64,000 nt of DNA from the NCBI GenBank assembly GCA_001313365.1, contig BBFS01000008.1, positions 1 to 64,000 of the forward strand, read 5' to 3'. Both the position numbers and the translations under genes were made by a program. Source of the stretch: Paenarthrobacter nitroguajacolicus JCM 14115. Lineage in GTDB: Bacteria; Actinomycetota; Actinomycetes; Actinomycetales; Micrococcaceae. Under the pieces are notes generated by a model that was not told the DNA's origin, ran no database searches, and saw only the letters and a program-made list of their open reading frames with translations. The number at the start of each line of letters is the position of its first letter. Position 1 is the first letter of the stretch. Shown one piece after another: positions 1 through 12,069 of this stretch.

Positions 1-9
1 TAATTTGAG

Positions 10-43
10 AAGAGCCCCCCCGACCTTTATGGTCGGGGCTCTT
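10..43. terminator. Hairpin terminator of a gene left of the window
   Basis: Inverted repeat with arms at 10-25 and 31-43 and a TTTAT loop. The left arm carries seven C (15-21) while the right arm has only four G (35-38); otherwise the pairing is perfect. This mismatch is an independent, non-coding sign that C runs are over-long in this sequence. No gene in the window uses it, so it probably ends a neighbour outside the left edge. Confidence 0.75.
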
Positions 44-123
44 TGCATTTAACCGTCCCGCTTGAGCGAAGCCGTCCTGTTTAACCAAGTGAGTGCCTTC
101 TGCCCCCGGTAGAGTTGGTGGTC

Positions 124-630
124 ATGGAAAACCTCTTCAGCCACCCCGAGTCGGAGCCCGAGTCGTCCCAGCAGGACAACGATGCTTTGGAGCCCTTCAT
201 CATCACCGTCGTGGTCCCCCACCAACGTCTCACATGCCTTCCAGGGATTCACGGATCACCCACACCTCTGGTGGCCGCTGGACCAAGAGAGCGTGTTCGG
301 CGAGGGGGGGTCACATGTTGAGTTCGAAGAGAACCTGATCCTCGAGACGGCCGAGGACGGACGTACTTCCGTGTGGGGGGGAACCATTGACGATTGGCAG
401 CCGCCATTGTCTTTCCACGCCAGCTGGTATCCCGCGAGCACACCCCCTTTGGTCCACCGAGATCCGTGTATCGTTCAGGGCCGTGGAAGAGGGCACTGAG
501 GTTCGCTTGGTCCACGACGGGTGGGAGGGCGCCGAAGACCCCCGCGGCCTCGCGCGCGTCCTACGCCGAGGGTTGGCCCCCCCGTGTCCTGGAGCGCTAC
601 GTGAGATTCATGGGCGGAGCAGTTGCCTAG
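124..630 (+). CDS. SRPBCC (AHSA1/START-like) family protein, frame-broken
   Basis: About 165 residues after joining frames, with the SRPBCC layout: an opening strand reading EPFIITVVVPT, an aromatic stretch HPHLWWPLDQES, a central FEENLILE strand, a W-rich DDWQPPLSFHASW segment, EIRVSF and EVRLVHDGWEG strands, and a C-terminal helix ending LERYVRFMGGAVA. Such proteins bind hydrophobic ligands or act as stress/toxin-antitoxin-like factors; no substrate is visible. Frame changes lie at C runs near 216-220, 447-451 and 539-543, each with one C too many. ATG at 124 is preferred; a TTG at 115 is possible. The next gene overlaps the stop. Confidence 0.7.
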
Positions 631-1146
631 GATCCGCAGGCTCCACGCGAAAGATTGGGCCTGTTGAGCGCCGTCCGCCTGGAGATGCTCAGAGATACGC
701 CCATGGCCTACGTGGAAAGCCTGGATGCTGCGCGCCGGCAAACGGACACCCAGTGGCAGGAGCGTGCTGCCGCGATGTCCGGGGACGCCAGTGTCACCCT
801 GGTTGCCGATGGTGGCGAAGACGGCAGCAGATTCTGTGGCCTGATGCGCGTGGTGGTCAAACACCCCCCCCAGAGCCCGGAGAAACCGCTGCAGGCTATG
901 CTGATCAGCGTGTATGTCGCACCCGAGCATCGCGGGCTGGGACTGGCCGACGAACTCCTCAATGAGGCGTGCAAGGCCGCAGCGGAAGACCTGGCAGCGG
1001 AAAGCATTGAGCTTGGGGTGCATGAGGACAACTCAAGGGCACTGGCGTTCTACAGGCGTCACGGATTCGAGACAACGGGTGCCAGCCGGCCTTATCCGCA
1101 GGACACGTCAAAGCTGGAGCTCGTGATGGAACGGCCACTGCCCTAG
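623..1146 (+). CDS. GNAT family N-acetyltransferase
   Basis: About 174 residues. A TTG start at 623, inside the end of the preceding gene and with GGAG upstream, gives the typical GNAT opening IRRLHAKDWA; the frame then moves near 650 (one C apparently missing) and continues as LLSAVRLEMLRDTPMAY. Motif A is clear: ISVYVAPEHRGLGLADELL (acetyl-CoA pyrophosphate loop R-G-x-G-L-A), followed by the NSRALAFYRRHGFE motif B typical of the family. It transfers an acetyl group from acetyl-CoA to an unknown amine. If the upstream frame is not accepted, the protein would begin at 655. The substrate cannot be read from sequence. Confidence 0.75.
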
Positions 1147-1155
1147 GAACACGTC

Positions 1156-2184
1156 CTAGGATGTGCCGGGTCTGGGCACAGCGGTACTTGTCCGCACCAC
1201 CAGCCTGGTGGGGGGGTGCTCCGTGTCTGCGGGTTCCAGAACCAGCCCGTTGTTGATGGCACCCAACAGGGTCCGGACAGCCAATGCCCCCCCTGCCCCT
1301 TGGCATCCTGGTCGATGGTGGTCAAGCCAAGGACTTTGCCCAGGTCATGCCCGTCGATGCCCATGACGGAGAGATCGTCCGGGATGCGCAGGCCGAAGTC
1401 CCTGGCGGCAAGGATGGTGCCAATGGCCATTTCGTCTGACGCTGCGAAAACGGCCGTGGGGCGTTCCGGTGCGCTGGCCAGCAGTTGCCTCGCAGCCGCG
1501 TAGGCGCCTTCTATGGTGAAGTCCGCGGAAACGATCCATTCGGGCCGGACCGGGCAGCCGGCGTCGTTCATTGCCTTTTCAAAACCGCTGCGGCGGGTTC
1601 CCGGCAGATGGAAGTCTTGGTCGTAGCTTCATTGCCGGTGATGTGCGCTATCTTGGTGTGCCCCCCCAGACCCAGCAAGTGGTTAGTGGCTTTCAGCGCG
1701 ATCCCGGAGTCGTCGATCCTGATGGTGGATGCTCCCGGTAAGGGGCCGCCGATACCCACTATGGGGCGGTGTACGGCGTGAAGCTGCTCGATTTCGTCTT
1801 CGCTAAGCTCCAGGGATACTGCGATGACCGCATCCACCGCTTGCGGAGCAGGAAGTCGCTGAAGACGCTTTGCCGGTGTGCGGGGTTTTCACCAATGTTG
1901 TACAGGGTGAGGTCGTAGCCGGCCTCAAGCAATGCCGCTGAGGCGCTCGATCACCGCTGAGAAGAACCAGCGGTGGACCGAGGGCACCACCAAGCCGACA
2001 TTGTGGGTGCGCCCGGAGGCCAGGCTCGACGCATGGTAGGAAAGCACGAATCCCAACTCGGCAGCTGCGGCACGGGCACGTTCGCGGCTTGTGGGGGGGA
2101 GACATTGCCCTTCCCGCTCAGCGCCCGTGAGACCGTGGCAACGGACAGCCCTGCTCGCTCGGCTACGTCCTTGATGCCGGTCAT
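1156..2184 (-). CDS. LacI-family transcriptional regulator of the alpha-glucan locus
   Basis: About 342 residues. The N-terminal helix-turn-helix is clear: MTGIKDVAERAGLSVATVSR, then the hinge. The periplasmic-binding-like effector domain follows: ISLELSEDEIEQLHA, VGIGGPLPGASTIRIDDSGIA, HITGNE, then TAVFAASDEMAIGTILAARD and SVMGIDGHDLG. The frame is lost at G/C runs near 1280, 1600, 1850 and 2095. It lies 20 bp after the GH13 glucosidase on the same strand, so they are probably co-transcribed. Two LacI-type operators sit in the divergent gap at 4028-4128, so it likely represses both arms and is released by a malto- or related oligosaccharide. The effector is inference. Confidence 0.85.
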
Positions 2185-2204
2185 GCTGCTCCTTGGTGGA
2201 AAAG

Positions 2205-4141
<1,937 letters not shown>

Positions 4142-4204
4142 TCACCGGCGAAGAGACGGGCCTCAAGCCCTTGCCGTCGAAGCAAAAGAACGAAAGGGAC
4201 ACCA

Positions 4205-5511
4205 ATGAAGGTGCACAATACCCTCGCGACTCACACCACCCGGCGGGTTTTCGCCACCGGGGCGCTCTCCGTGGCCGCAGCCTGGCACTGAGCGCGTGCG
4301 GTGGAAGCGCCTCCACCGCGCCGAGCTCGGAAGCCGCAAAACCGGATCTCAAGGCGGCAGGAGCCGGTGTCATCACCATGTGGGTGGACGCCGAGCGTTC
4401 ACCGGCATTGAAGGACATCACGGAGAAGTTCAAGTCCGATACCGGCATCGAGGTGAAGCTCGTGGTCAAGGACTTCGCCGCCGTGCGCGACGACTTCATC
4501 ACCCAGGTGCCCACCGGGCAGGGGGGGCCTGACTTGATCGTCGGACCCCCACGACTGGATTGGAAAGTTCGTCCAGAACGGTGTGATCGCACCCGTCGAG
4601 CTGGGTGACAAAGCCGGACAGTTCCAGGATTCCTCCATCAAGGCCATGACCTACAACGGCGCTGTCTACGGCGTCCCTTACGCCATCGAAAACATTGCCC
4701 TCCTACGCAACACCAGCATCGTGGACAGCAAGGCTGCCACCTTGGACGAAGTAGTGGCGAACGGCAAGAAGGCCGTGGCAGATGGCAAAGCCACTTTCCC
4801 CCCCTTCCTGGTGGGCATGGACGAAACAGGGCGATCCGTACCACCTGTACCCGCTGCAGTCCTCCATGGGCTCACAGGTCTTCGGTAAGAACGCCGACGG
4901 CGAATATGACGCCAAGCAGCTCCTCATCGGTGACGCTGCCGGCGTCGAATTCGCCAAGAAGCTGGCCGCCTGGGGGCGATGCCGGCGAGAAGATCATCAA
5001 CTCCAACATCACAGGTGACATTGCCAAGGAGAAGTTCCTGGCCGGCGAATCCCCCCCGTACTTCGTGACGGGCCCGTGGAACGTTCCGGATGTCCAGAAG
5101 AAGGGCATCAAGTTCTCCGTAGATGAGCTGCCCACCGCCGGCAACGAGCCTGCCCAGCCGTTCATCGGCGTCAACGGCTTCTTCATCAGCGCCAAGAGCG
5201 CCAACGCCTTGGCCACCAACGAGTTCGTCACCAACTACCTCACCTCCGAGTCGGCTCAGGACTCCATGTATGCAGCAGGAGGACGGCCTCCGGCCCTCAA
5301 GGCGTCATTCGACAAGGCCGCCAGCGATCCCGTGGTGGAGGCATTCGGCAAGATCGGTGCCACCGGCGTTCCCATGCCGGCCATCCCGGAAATGAGCGCG
5401 GTGTGGGCTGACTGGGGTGCTACCGAACTGGCCATCATCAAGGGCCAAGGCGATCCGGCTGAGGCCTGGACCAAGATGGCAGACAGCATCAAGTCCAAGA
5501 TCGGCGGCTAG
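4205..5511 (+). CDS. Maltose/maltooligosaccharide-type ABC substrate-binding lipoprotein
   Basis: About 435 residues. A Tat/Sec-like leader (THTTRRVFATGALSVAA) ends in a lipobox LSAC with Cys near residue 31, so it is a surface lipoprotein. The MalE fold is clear: ITMWVDAERSPALKDITEKF, then PDLIVGPHDWIGKFVQNGVI, AVYGVPYAIENIALLRN, FVTGPWNVPDV and NGFFISAKS. In MalE-type proteins the W/H/D/E contacts bind alpha-1,4-glucans. Frame changes: a C run at 4546-4550 with one base too many, and further runs near 4800 and 4975; one base is missing in the signal peptide near 4285. It has a GAAAGGGAC ribosome site and is the first gene of a four-gene plus-strand operon. Confidence 0.9.
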
Positions 5512-5607
5512 CACCGCAACCGGATAACTCCACCGGTCTGCCCGGGCCGGGCGGCACTCCACCGCCCGGCCCTGCCTGCCGCCAACCGCTTCACCCAAGG
5601 ATCCACA

Positions 5608-7276
5608 ATGCCAAAACCAGATCTCCGCGAACTGCCCTCCAGCCAAGGCCATGCGGCCCCCCCGGCCGAGCCTTCCAGCAGCAGCACCGGCCGTCCAGCG
5701 AAGCCCGCACGACCAGCCAAGCCCGCACGCCATCCGGATTCCCTCAAGGGCACCATCCTCAAAGTTGTCCTGCTGGGACTTGTGGACGCCTTCGCGGTGT
5801 ACGTCCTGATGATGCTTTTCCTCAGCCAGTCGTGGGCTGCGCTGGCAGTGTCGTCGTTGGTGGTCCTGGCCATTAACTGGATCTACCTCCGGAAGGGCGG
5901 GCTGCCGGCAAAATACCTGGCCCCCCCCGGGGTCCTGTTCCTGCTGGTGTTCCAGGTCCTGGTGGTGGTATTCAGCGGTTACATCGCCTTCACCAACTAC
6001 GGCGATGGGCACAACAGCACTAAGGACGATGCCATTTCGGCCATCCAACTGACAGCGCAGAAACGCGTCCCGGATTCGCCTGCTTACAAGGCTTCCGTGC
6101 TGACCAAGGACAACGAGTTCTATCTGCTGTTCACCGATCCGGCAGGGAAGGCGCAACTCGGTAGTAGCGAAGATCCGCTCGCCGAAGCCCCCCCGGACGC
6201 GGCAAAGACTCAACGGGCAAGGCCAACTCCTTGCCGGGCTACCAGGCGCTGAAGTTCCAGGAGATCGTGGCCAACCAGCAGGAGATCCTGAAGATCACGG
6301 TCCCGGTTTCGGACGATCCCGCCGATGGAACGTTGCGCACAGCAGACGGCAGCACGGCGTACCAGTTCAAGCCGGCGCTCAACTACGACGCCGCCACGGA
6401 CACCTTCGTGGACACCGAAACCGGCGCGGAATACCGCGACAACGGCAAGGGCGCCTTCGCCAATACCAACGGAAATACCCTGGCCACCGGTTGGAAGATC
6501 GATGTCGGCATGGACAACTTCGTCCGGGCCTTCACGGATCCCAGCCTCCGCGGGCCGCTGGTGGGCGTGATCCTCTGGACGTTCACGTTTTCCATCGCGT
6601 CCGTCGCCCTCACCTTTGTGATGGGCCTCTTCCTGGCAATGACCTTCAACCGTGAGGACCTCAGGGGGAAGAAGGTGTACCGGATCCTGATGATCCTGCC
6701 CTACGCTTTTCCCGCCTTCCTGTCCGGCCTGGTATGGTCCGGCATCCTCAACCCCCCGAGTTCGGCTGGCTGAACCAAACCTTGCTCGGCGGCGCGAACA
6801 TTGGCTGGCTGACGGACCCCGTCCTGGCCAAGATCAGCGTGCTGGTGGTCAACGTGTGGCTTGGTTTCCCGTACATGTTCCTGGTCTGCACCGGCGCCCT
6901 GCAGTCGCTGCCGTCCGAAATCGACGAGGCAGCCCGCATGGATGGAGCCTCCGCTTGGCGGGTGTTCCGTTCCATCAAGCTACCGCTGCTGCTCGTGTCC
7001 GTGGCGCCGCTGCTGATCTCTTCCTTCGCCTTCAACTTCAACAACTTCAACGTCATCTACATGCTCACCGGAGGCGGGCCGCGCTTCGCGGACACTGACC
7101 GCGATATCGGTTCCACCGACATCCTCATCACGCTGGTGTACAAAGTCGCGTTCGGCCAAGGCACGGGCCGCGACTACGGCCTGGCCAGCGCGCTCGCGAT
7201 CATCATTTTCATCATCGTGGCCACCATTTCGGCCATCAGCTTCAAGCAGACCAAAGCACTCGAGGACGTGAACTGA
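5608..7276 (+). CDS. MalF-type sugar ABC transporter permease
   Basis: About 555 residues. A Pro/Ala-rich cytoplasmic tail (residues 1-45) precedes membrane helices (LGLVDAFAVYVLMMLF, ALAVSSLVVLAINWIYL, GVLFLLVFQVLVVVFSGYIAF), a long MalF-like extracytoplasmic P2 loop (about residues 130-305), then the permease core (LWTFTFSIASVALTFVMGLF). The EAA loop that docks the ATPase reads EIDEAARMDGASAWRVF. The P2 loop is diagnostic of MalF over shorter sugar permeases. Frame breaks lie near 6190 and 6750 at C runs. It overlaps the next gene by ATGA, indicating translational coupling. No ATPase gene is in this operon. Confidence 0.9.
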
Positions 7277-8218
7277 TGAGCGTACGCACCCTGGCCTCCA
7301 GCAAGGAAACAACAACGGTCGACGGCGGCCCGTCGCCGCTGACGCAAAAGCGCCGTCCCTTTGGGGGGGTCTGGTTCAAGGACAAAGGCTGGCGGCATGT
7401 GGTGGGCATCGTCACCACCATCTTCGCCGTGTTCCCGCTGCTCTACGTGCTCTCCGCTGCCCTGGATTCCAATGGCACCCTTGTGGGTTCCAACGGGCTG
7501 TTCTCCAGGTTCGACACCGGTAACTTCGTGGCACTCTTCAGCGACCCCCCCACCCGACCCTTCGGCCGCTGGTTCGTGAACACGTTGGTGGTAGGTACGG
7601 TTACGTCCGCCGCTACCGTCTTCCTCGGCGCCATGGCCGCGTACGCTTTCTCCCGCATGCGCTTCAAGGGCCGCCGGATGGGACTCCTGACCCTCCTCCT
7701 GCTGCAGATGTTCCCGCAACTGTTGGCCGTCGTCGCGATCTTCCTGCTCCTCAGCGGGATCTCGCAGGTAATTCCGGCCTTGGGGGCTGGGCAGCCAGCT
7801 GGGCCTCATCATGGTGTACCTGGGCGGAGCGCTGGGTGTGAACACCTACCTTATGTACGGGTTCTTCAACACAGTCCCGCAGTCACTGGATGAGGCCGCC
7901 AAGATCGACGGCGCCAGCCACGTGCAGATCTTCTTCGGAATCATCCTGCGACTGGTCACGCCCATTCTGGCGGTTGTGGGTCTCTTGGCTTTCATCGGCA
8001 TTTCCAGCGAGTTCGTCATCGCCAGCGTGGTGCTGACCGATCCGGACAGCCAGACGCTCGCCGTCGGGCTTTACTCCTACGTGGCCCAGCAGCGCTCCGA
8101 GAACTGGGGCGTTTTCGCGGCCGGCGCCGTGATCGCCGCGATCCCGGTCATGGCACTGTTCCTCTTCCTGCAGAAATACATCGTCAGCGGACTTACCGCC
8201 GGATCAGTGAAAGGCTGA
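7276..8218 (+). CDS. MalG-type sugar ABC transporter permease
   Basis: About 313 residues with six predicted membrane helices ([70 protein letters not shown] and others) and the EAA loop [17 protein letters not shown]. It pairs with the preceding MalF-type permease to form the import channel. ATG overlaps the previous stop (ATGA). One frame break lies near 7785, where a G run is too long ([17 protein letters not shown] reads through after correction). Confidence 0.9.
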
Positions 8219-8220
8219 CC

Positions 8221-10241
8221 ATGCCAATCGCCCTTCCGCACCACGACGGCTCGAACCTCTTCGTATCCAACACCGCACCCGGGCCTGTGTCCCTCGGCGA
8301 CACCGTTCGCCTCCGGGTCCGCGTACCGCAGGACTGCAGACCGGCGTCGAAGGTCTGGGTCCGTTCTGTCCAGGACGGTGAGCCCCGCTACGATGCCGCA
8401 TTCCGGCTCGGCTCCGCCGATGGCTGGGACTGGTGGGAAGCGGCGAAGCTGGTGGCGAACCCGGTGGCCAAGTACCGCTTCCTGCTGGAAGTCACTGACA
8501 CGCACGACGACGGTGCTGCCGCCGGCACGCCGACTGGTGGCGCACTGGTTGGCACTACCGTCGGGCGGCGCTACTGGAACTCAACGCCCAAGGCCTGTTC
8601 GCCCGGGACGTTTCGGATTCAGCAGACTTTAGGCTGACGGCGTTCGCCCCGGCGCCGGAGTGGCTGCGCAAGGGCACCATGTATCAGATATTCCCGGACC
8701 GGTTCGCCCGATCCACCCAAGCGGACGGACACCCCCACGCCAGACTGGGCCATCGCTTGCTCCTGGGATACCCCGGTGGTGGGAACGGGCGAGGAAGCCT
8801 CCACACAGTTCTACGGGGGGGAGACCTCCCCCGGGATCACGGCAACCTGGACCACCTGAAGGAACTGGGGGGGTGGATGTCCTCTACCTGACGCCCTTCT
8901 TCCCTGCACGTTCCAACCACCGCTACGACGCTTCCACCTTCGATTCCGTGGATCCGCTCCTGGGTGGTGACCAGGCCCTGGTGGATTTGGTTGAAGCCGC
9001 ACACGCGCGGGGCATCCGCGTCATGGGGGACCTCACCGCGAACCACTCCGGCGCTGCCCACGAATGGTTCGTCAAAGCGCTCGCCGATCCTGGATCAGAG
9101 GAAGCCGGCTACTATTACTTCAGCCCGGACCATTCCAGCTATGAGTCGTGGTGGGGAGTGCCGTCGCTACCCAAATTCAACTGGTCCTCGGAAGCCCTCC
9201 GCCGGCGTTTCGTGACGGACCATGATTCCGTGGTGTCCCGTTGGCTTAAGCCGCCGTTCAACCTGGATGGATGGAGGATCGACGTCGGCAACATGACCGG
9301 ACGCCTTGGATCTGTGGATCTCAACCATGAAGTTGCCCGGCTCATCGCTGACCGTGTGCGTGAAATCAACCCGAACGCGGCCCTGCTCGCTGAGTCCACA
9401 TCCGATGCCGCCCCCCCGACGTTACGGGTGAGCACTGGCAGGGTGCCATGACGTACTCCAACCTCACCCGGCCGCTATGGTCCTGGCTCGCGAAAGACGC
9501 GCCGAACGTAAACTTCTTCGGCTCACCCCAGTCGGGGCCCAACAGGATCTCCGCCGAAGATTTCCTTGCGACGCATCAAGACCTCGCAGCGGGATTTAGC
9601 TGGGCTGTGCGACAAAACAACATGAACGCGCTCAATACGCACGACACAGCGCGGGCAGCAACGGTAATGGTCGACGGCGGCCCGGCAGCGGGCGCGGTGC
9701 TCACCTTCTGCCTGCCGGGAGTTCCGGTGTTGTTTGCCGGCGATGAATATGGATTCGAAGGGTTCAACGGCGAGGACTCCAGGACTCCCATGCCGTGGGC
9801 TGAGTCGGGATCGGAAGGGGGAGCCGGCCCCTGTGGTCGAGCATCGCGTGGTTAAGGACTTGCGATCCGTCTACGCAAGCCTCGGGCGGCTCCGCAAGGA
9901 AATGCCCGCGCTGACTGAGGGTGGTGTGCGATGCTGCACGCAGAGGCGACGCCATGATCTTTGTCCGGGAAACCATGGAGTCTTCAGTGCTGGTCTTCGT
10001 CTCGAGGGATGCTGCCCAAGTGGTCCTCGACGATTCGGTTCTCAGCGACGCGCAGCTTAGGGCGTTGCTACTGCCGCCCCTGCACCACTCCGGCACGGTG
10101 GCATCGGCAACTGGCGGTCCATCCGGCGTCGAAGGTGTTTGTCTACGCTCGAAAGGTATCTCCGCAGGAATCTGGGCGATCCCCCGGATCCCCGCTTCCC
10201 CTGCACTAAAGGTTGCCCGATGCCCCGCCGGTGCTGGCTAG
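8221..10241 (+). CDS. GH13 maltogenic-amylase-like glycosidase
   Basis: About 670 residues. A beta-sandwich N-terminal domain (residues 1-140, VSLGDTVRLRVRVP, VAKYRFLLEV) precedes the catalytic barrel: GTMYQIFPDRFA, VDVLYLTPFFPARSNHRYD, VMGDLTANHSGAAHEWF (region I), DGWRIDVGNMTGR (nucleophile Asp), LLAESTSDA (acid/base Glu) and LNTHDTARA. The N-terminal domain suggests a neopullulanase/maltogenic or cyclodextrin-degrading enzyme acting on oligosaccharides brought in by the two permeases. It starts 2 bp after the permease stop. Frame breaks occur near 8590, 8720-8870, 9410, 9820 and 9945. The C-terminal end is uncertain because frames compete after about 10100. Confidence 0.85.
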
Positions 10242-10310
10242 ACTGGCAAGGAAAAGACTGCGAAGACTGCCGGTTTGGCGTGTCCGCGGTGCTCATGTGG
10301 AGGGAAAGCC

Positions 10311-11795
10311 TTGTCGGACGAAACAGCCATCGCCGGAACATCAGCGGAAAGCATCAAGGAACGCACGGTGGGCCGAGGGGGGGAAGCCGCCAAGCCACCT
10401 GCCATCCAGGGGACTTTCGTGGAGGAGCTTGCCGCTGGACTTGGGGGGCCGGGCAGATGGCGGGCGACGAAGAAACCCTCACCGTGTACTCGGCGGATCA
10501 GGGTCCAATGCTGGAGAGGCATCTGCCCCTGGCTGTGGTGTGGGCCGAGTCCGTGGAGGACGTGCAACATATTGTTCGCAGTTGCGCGGCGCATCAGGTG
10601 CCGATCGTCGCCCGGGGGGGTGCTGGAACCGGTGTCTCCGGGGGGGAGCGCATGCCACCCAGGGCTGCATCGTCCTGAGCCTTGAACGGATGAACCGGAT
10701 CCTGGACCTCAACCCCCCCGACGACGAGACCGCCGTCGTCGAACCCGGCGTTATCAACGCCGAACTGAACGCTGCCGCGGCCAAACACGGTCTGATGTAT
10801 GCGCCCGACCCGGCGAGTTACAAGATATCCACCATCGGCGGCAACGTTGCCACCAACGCCGGAGGACTGCGCTGCGCCAAATACGGTGTAACGCGCGATT
10901 CCGTGCTGGCCCTGGACGTCGTCATGGCGGATGGTTCGCTGATGCATACCGGCCACCAGACCTTTAAGGGCGTCGCAGGTTATGACCTGACCGCGCTCCT
11001 TGTCGGGTCTGAAGGAACGTTGGGAATCGTGGTGGGCGTGACCGTCCGCTTGAAGTACCTGCCTCGCGAGGTCCACACCATCGCCGCCTTCTACCAGGAC
11101 TTCCGCAGCGCCGCCGCCGGAGTCCTCGCTGTGGGCAGGGCCAGGGTACAGCCCGCCATCATGGAGCTCCTGGACAACGGCACCTTGGTGCAGCTCGACG
11201 AACTCCATGGCGGTGACCTCCAAAAACGCGGCAAGTCATTACTTCTGATCCAGACCGATGGCTTCGGTGCGGCTGCAGAAGCCGACGTCGTTCGGCAAGT
11301 CCTCGCTGAAAGCGGCGCAACAGTGACCACGGAAGCCAGTGCGGAAGCCGAAATGCTGGTGGAAATGCGCCGCAACAGCCGCGGCGTCGAAGTGGATGAC
11401 GAATTCAGGTGGGGGGGAAGACATCGCCGTCCCGCGCTCGCGGCTGGTCGATTTCGTAGCCGAACTCGAAGCGATGGCCACCCGATTCCACGTCCGACTC
11501 AAAGTAGTGGCCCACGCCGCGACGGCAACCTGCACCCCCCCACCTTCTGGATGGACAGGGTTGACCCGGCCACAGACGCGGAGGCCTGAAGAGGCTGAAT
11601 GCTGCCTTGGACGAATCCATTCGAGTCGGCCTCGATATGGGCGGCACCATCACAGGTGAGCACGGCGTTGGCCAATACAAGCTGCGATGGCTCGGCCTGG
11701 AGCAGCCCGAGCCCGTGAGGGAGCTGCAGCGGCGCATCAAAGAACTGTTCGATCCCCCAGGGGGGATTCTGAACCCGGGGGGGAAGGCCATCTGA
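10311..11795 (+). CDS. FAD-linked oxidase, glycolate oxidase GlcD / D-lactate dehydrogenase type
   Basis: About 490 residues. The FAD-binding-4 domain (about residues 65-240) is clear: VVWAESVEDVQHIV, PIVARGAGTGVSGG, VEPGVINAELN, YAPDPASYKISTIGGNVATNAGG and GSEGTLGIVVGVTV. The C-terminal cap domain follows (DLQKRGKSLLLIQTDG, VVAHAGDGNLHP, ITGEHGVGQYKLRWL, LFDPGGILNP). The H-AGDGN-HP motif and terminal PGGILNPGK are typical of GlcD/LldD-type flavoenzymes that oxidise 2-hydroxy acids. A TTG start at 10311 has a strong GGAGGG site. Frame breaks lie near 10380, 10450, 10615-10650, 11410 and 11540-11590. It sits about 70 bp after the GH13 gene, so may or may not share its transcript. Confidence 0.85.
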
Positions 11796-11828
11796 CCAGG
11801 CCCTGAGGCGGCCCGCGGACGACTCTCT

Positions 11829-11907
11829 GACGCTCTATCACGTCCCTCGTGTTTGGTTGTGACGCTCTATCACGTCCCTCGTGTTAGGTTGTGACGCTCT
11901 ATCACGT
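11829..11907. repeat. 32-bp tandem repeat, two full copies plus a partial third
   Basis: Copies at 11829-11860 and 11861-11892 differ at one base; a third, partial copy runs 11893-11907. Each contains GACGCTCTATCACGT, and copies two and three hold a short dyad GTGA-N7-TCAC (11891-11905 in copy three; copy one has CTGA). It lies between the FAD-oxidase stop and the MFS promoter. The units are directly adjacent without spacers, so this is not CRISPR. An operator array or a transcription-termination/processing element are both possible. Confidence 0.85.
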
Positions 11908-11940
11908 TCAAAACCCGTCCACGTATGGCCTTTGCGGTTC

Positions 11941-11952
11941 TTGGTATTCCAA
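11941..11952. promoter_or_regulatory. GntR-type operator upstream of the MFS carrier
   Basis: TTGGTATTCCAA, a palindrome with one mismatched pair, immediately 5' of a TTGACA -35 box (11955-11960). A matching perfect palindrome lies at 12034-12045 and related sites at 21343 and 21404, so the motif recurs only beside genes of this island. FCD-subfamily GntR proteins commonly bind such sites; the gene at 22965 is the obvious candidate. Confidence 0.65.
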
Positions 11953-11954
11953 AC

Positions 11955-11983
11955 TTGACAGCATCGCACTTGGCGTCGTTTTA
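11955..11983 (+). promoter_or_regulatory. Candidate sigma-70-type promoter of the MFS gene
   Basis: A perfect TTGACA (11955-11960) followed at 17 bp by a weak GTTTTA -10. It is framed by operator-like palindromes at 11941-11952 and 12034-12045, which would allow repression by steric block or looping. Confidence 0.45.
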
Positions 11984-12033
11984 GCACCATCGTTTACGGC
12001 ATTTACTTTCCGCACATCACCTCTTAGTCTTGC

Positions 12034-12045
12034 TTGGTATACCAA
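12034..12045. promoter_or_regulatory. Perfect GntR-type operator TTGGTATACCAA
   Basis: A 12-bp perfect palindrome 25 bp before the GTG start at 12070, between promoter and ribosome site. It is the best copy of the motif shared with 11941, 21343 and 21404. Confidence 0.7.
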
Positions 12046-12069
12046 AGTGGCTATGAGGGGGGGAATGAC

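Noticed and set aside
11829..11907. CRISPR array
   Set aside because: Copies are directly adjacent with no spacers and no cas genes are present.
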